From assembly GCA_016234305.1 (NCBI GenBank), contig JACRFM010000024.1:1-5821 (forward strand): a DNA stretch of 5,821 nt, read 5' to 3'. The notes under the pieces were generated by a model. The model saw nothing but the letters and a program-made list of their open reading frames with translations, did no database searches and was not told where the DNA came from. The position numbers and the translations under genes were made by a program. This stretch comes from Candidatus Kerfeldbacteria bacterium (GTDB taxonomy: Bacteria > Patescibacteriota > Patescibacteriia > Veblenbacterales > UBA10138). Positions 4,806-5,821 of this stretch are shown here, piece after piece; positions within the stretch are counted from its first letter, which is position 1; every line of letters begins with the position of its first letter.

Positions 4806-5726
4806 ATGAATCTTTTTAACATAATTTTAACTACCGCCGGACTGGGGTTGTTTGAAATAATAAATAGCATTGATAACGCCATTATCAACGCCGAAGTTTT
4901 ATCTACCATGAGCCCGCGAATGCGTCGTTGGTTTTTGATTTGGGGATTATTTTTGGCGGTATTTTTAGTTCGTGGTTTATTGCCCTGGCTGATTGTGTGG
5001 GCGGTTAATCCTGCCTTAGGGCCAATTGAGGCTTTAACAGCCACTTTTAGCAATGACCCGCGCGTGCTTCAGGCCGTGGCCACGTCTTCACCTCTTTTAT
5101 TAATGGCTGCCGGTACGTTTTTGATTTTTTTATTTTTTCATTGGTTATTTTTGGAGCCGAAAAATTTTGGCTTGTGGGGTGAGAGATTCATTTATCGCAA
5201 CGGCGTGTGGTTTTATGCCGTAGTCTCAATTTTGTTGGCTATTATTGTTTGGCATGCCCTGGCAATAAACTCTTTGTTGGCTTTTGCGGCCGTGGTCGGT
5301 TCAACAGTTTTTTTCATAACGCATGGTTTTAAACAAAACGCGGAAACGGATGAAAAAAAATTGCTAGACCAAAGTCGGTCTGATGTCAGTAAAATACTTT
5401 ATTTGGAAGTGATTGACGCTTCCTTTTCCATAGATGGCGTGCTGGGAGCTTTTGCTTTTACCTTGTCTGTTCCCTTAATTTTGGTGGGCAATGGACTCGG
5501 CGCTTGGGTGGTGCGGCAGGTAACCATAGGTAACATTGATAAGATAAAAAAATATCAATTTCTCAAAAACGGCGCTATGTATTCCATTCTTTTTTTGGGC
5601 TTGATAATGCTGGCTGATGGTTTTGGCGCCCATATTCCTAGTTGGCTCTCGCCGGTAACGACTTTTGTGGTGGTGGGCTACTTTTGGCTAAAGTCTAAGA
5701 GAATATTAATGTTAAGCAGTTCGTAG
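4806..5726 (+). CDS. DUF475 family, TerC-like integral membrane protein
   Basis: The 306-residue product matches the DUF475 family, a relative of TerC within the LysE-like transporter group. TerC-type proteins are implicated in Mn2+ export and metal loading; the substrate of DUF475 proteins is not established, so metal transport is inference. Recognition rests on the N-terminal EIINSIDNAIINAEVLSTM (from Glu17, with Asn20, Ser21, Asp23 and Asn24) and on the C-terminal block YLEVIDASFSIDGVLGAFAF (Glu201, Asp204, Asp210) followed by VRQVTIGNIDKIKKY and LKNGAMYSILFLG. The two acidic membrane motifs look like an internal duplication and would line a cation path. Seven to nine membrane segments are likely, with a charged loop at 175-195. 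The ATG at 4806 has only weak ribosome-binding sequence (GAG nine nt upstream). The length is normal for the family. It is probably monocistronic, after a terminator. Confidence 0.9.
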   Translation: MNLFNIILTTAGLGLFEIINSIDNAIINAEVLSTMSPRMRRWFLIWGLFLAVFLVRGLLPWLIVWAVNPALGPIEALTATFSNDPRVLQAVATSSPLLLMAAGTFLIFLFFHWLFLEPKNFGLWGERFIYRNGVWFYAVVSILLAIIVWHALAINSLLAFAAVVGSTVFFITHGFKQNAETDEKKLLDQSRSDVSKILYLEVIDASFSIDGVLGAFAFTLSVPLILVGNGLGAWVVRQVTIGNIDKIKKYQFLKNGAMYSILFLGLIMLADGFGAHIPSWLSPVTTFVVVGYFWLKSKRILMLSSS

Positions 5727-5737
5727 CTTAAATTAAC

Positions 5738-5779
5738 TTGACAACTTAAAAACGTGTACTATACACCACAAGTTGTCAA
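5738..5779. promoter_or_regulatory. Promoter inside a nested palindrome
   Basis: TTGACAACTT (5738-5747) and AAGTTGTCAA (5770-5779) are perfect 10-bp inverted arms. Between them lies a second palindrome, GTGTA-CTA-TACAC (5754-5766), almost on the same centre. A plus-strand promoter fits inside: TTGACA (5738-5743), a 16-bp spacer and TATACA (5760-5765). No T-run follows on either strand, which argues against a terminator. The inner palindrome covers the -10 box, as expected of a repressor operator. The gene served would lie beyond the right edge. Confidence 0.55.
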
Positions 5780-5814
5780 CTAAAATTATGTAGGTTTATC
5801 GTTAAATAATCGTC

Positions 5815-5821
5815 TTGACAA
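5815..5821 (+). promoter_or_regulatory. Possible -35 box at the right edge
   Basis: TTGACA at 5815-5820, preceded by TC and followed by A, repeats the -35 box at 5738. The matching -10 would lie outside the window, so only half of a possible tandem promoter can be seen. Confidence 0.3.

Noticed and set aside
4781..5053. 90-residue minus-strand ORF over the DUF475 start
   Set aside because: It is antisense to a conserved membrane protein gene and has no family features.
5712..5731. TTAAGC/GCTTAA hairpin as terminator of the DUF475 gene
   Set aside because: The 6-bp AT-rich stem spans the stop codon and has no T-run after it.

Overview
The window looks like an ordinary chromosomal stretch of a small-genome bacterium, most likely of the Candidate Phyla Radiation (Patescibacteria/Parcubacteria type). 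This rests on gene content and style: a shortened SMC ATPase next to rpsP and khpA, intergenic stretches of degenerate 7-bp repeats, few Shine-Dalgarno sequences, and stop codons limited to TAA and TAG. The five complete genes read through in the standard bacterial code. The lineage is inferred, since no rRNA or marker phylogeny is available here.

Layout: (1) Positions 1-269 hold an unrecognised, uncertain minus-strand reading frame that runs off the left edge, a 9-bp inverted repeat, and a short heptamer array just before smc. (2) smc (270-2873) encodes an 867-residue SMC ATPase with both ATPase halves intact but short arms, no recognisable hinge domain and an insertion in the C-terminal head lobe. 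(3) Positions 2874-3103 hold about 150 bp of degenerate heptamer repeats that switch orientation halfway, then a strong sigma70-type promoter. (4) rpsP (3104-3406, ribosomal protein S16) and khpA (3620-3961, KH-domain RNA-binding protein) are separated by a 213-bp spacer with its own promoter candidate; a very strong intrinsic terminator follows khpA. (5) A GTG-started membrane protein of unknown family (4068-4709) has the only perfect Shine-Dalgarno in the window and lies between two terminators. (6) A DUF475/TerC-like membrane protein (4806-5726) follows. (7) The right end (5727-5821) is non-coding and carries a nested palindrome over a promoter, plus another -35 box at the edge.

smc, rpsP and khpA recall the Gram-positive order smc-ftsY-ffh-rpsP-khpA-rimM-trmD-rplS, with the SRP genes and the rimM-trmD-rplS tail absent here. 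The first three genes serve chromosome organisation and ribosome/RNA biology. The last two are separately transcribed membrane proteins, the second probably linked to metal-ion handling. I see no CRISPR array, transposase, tRNA, rRNA or phage gene. No clearly new multi-gene system is visible. The items most worth a second look are the hinge-less SMC, the phase-locked heptamer arrays and the nested palindrome at the right end.
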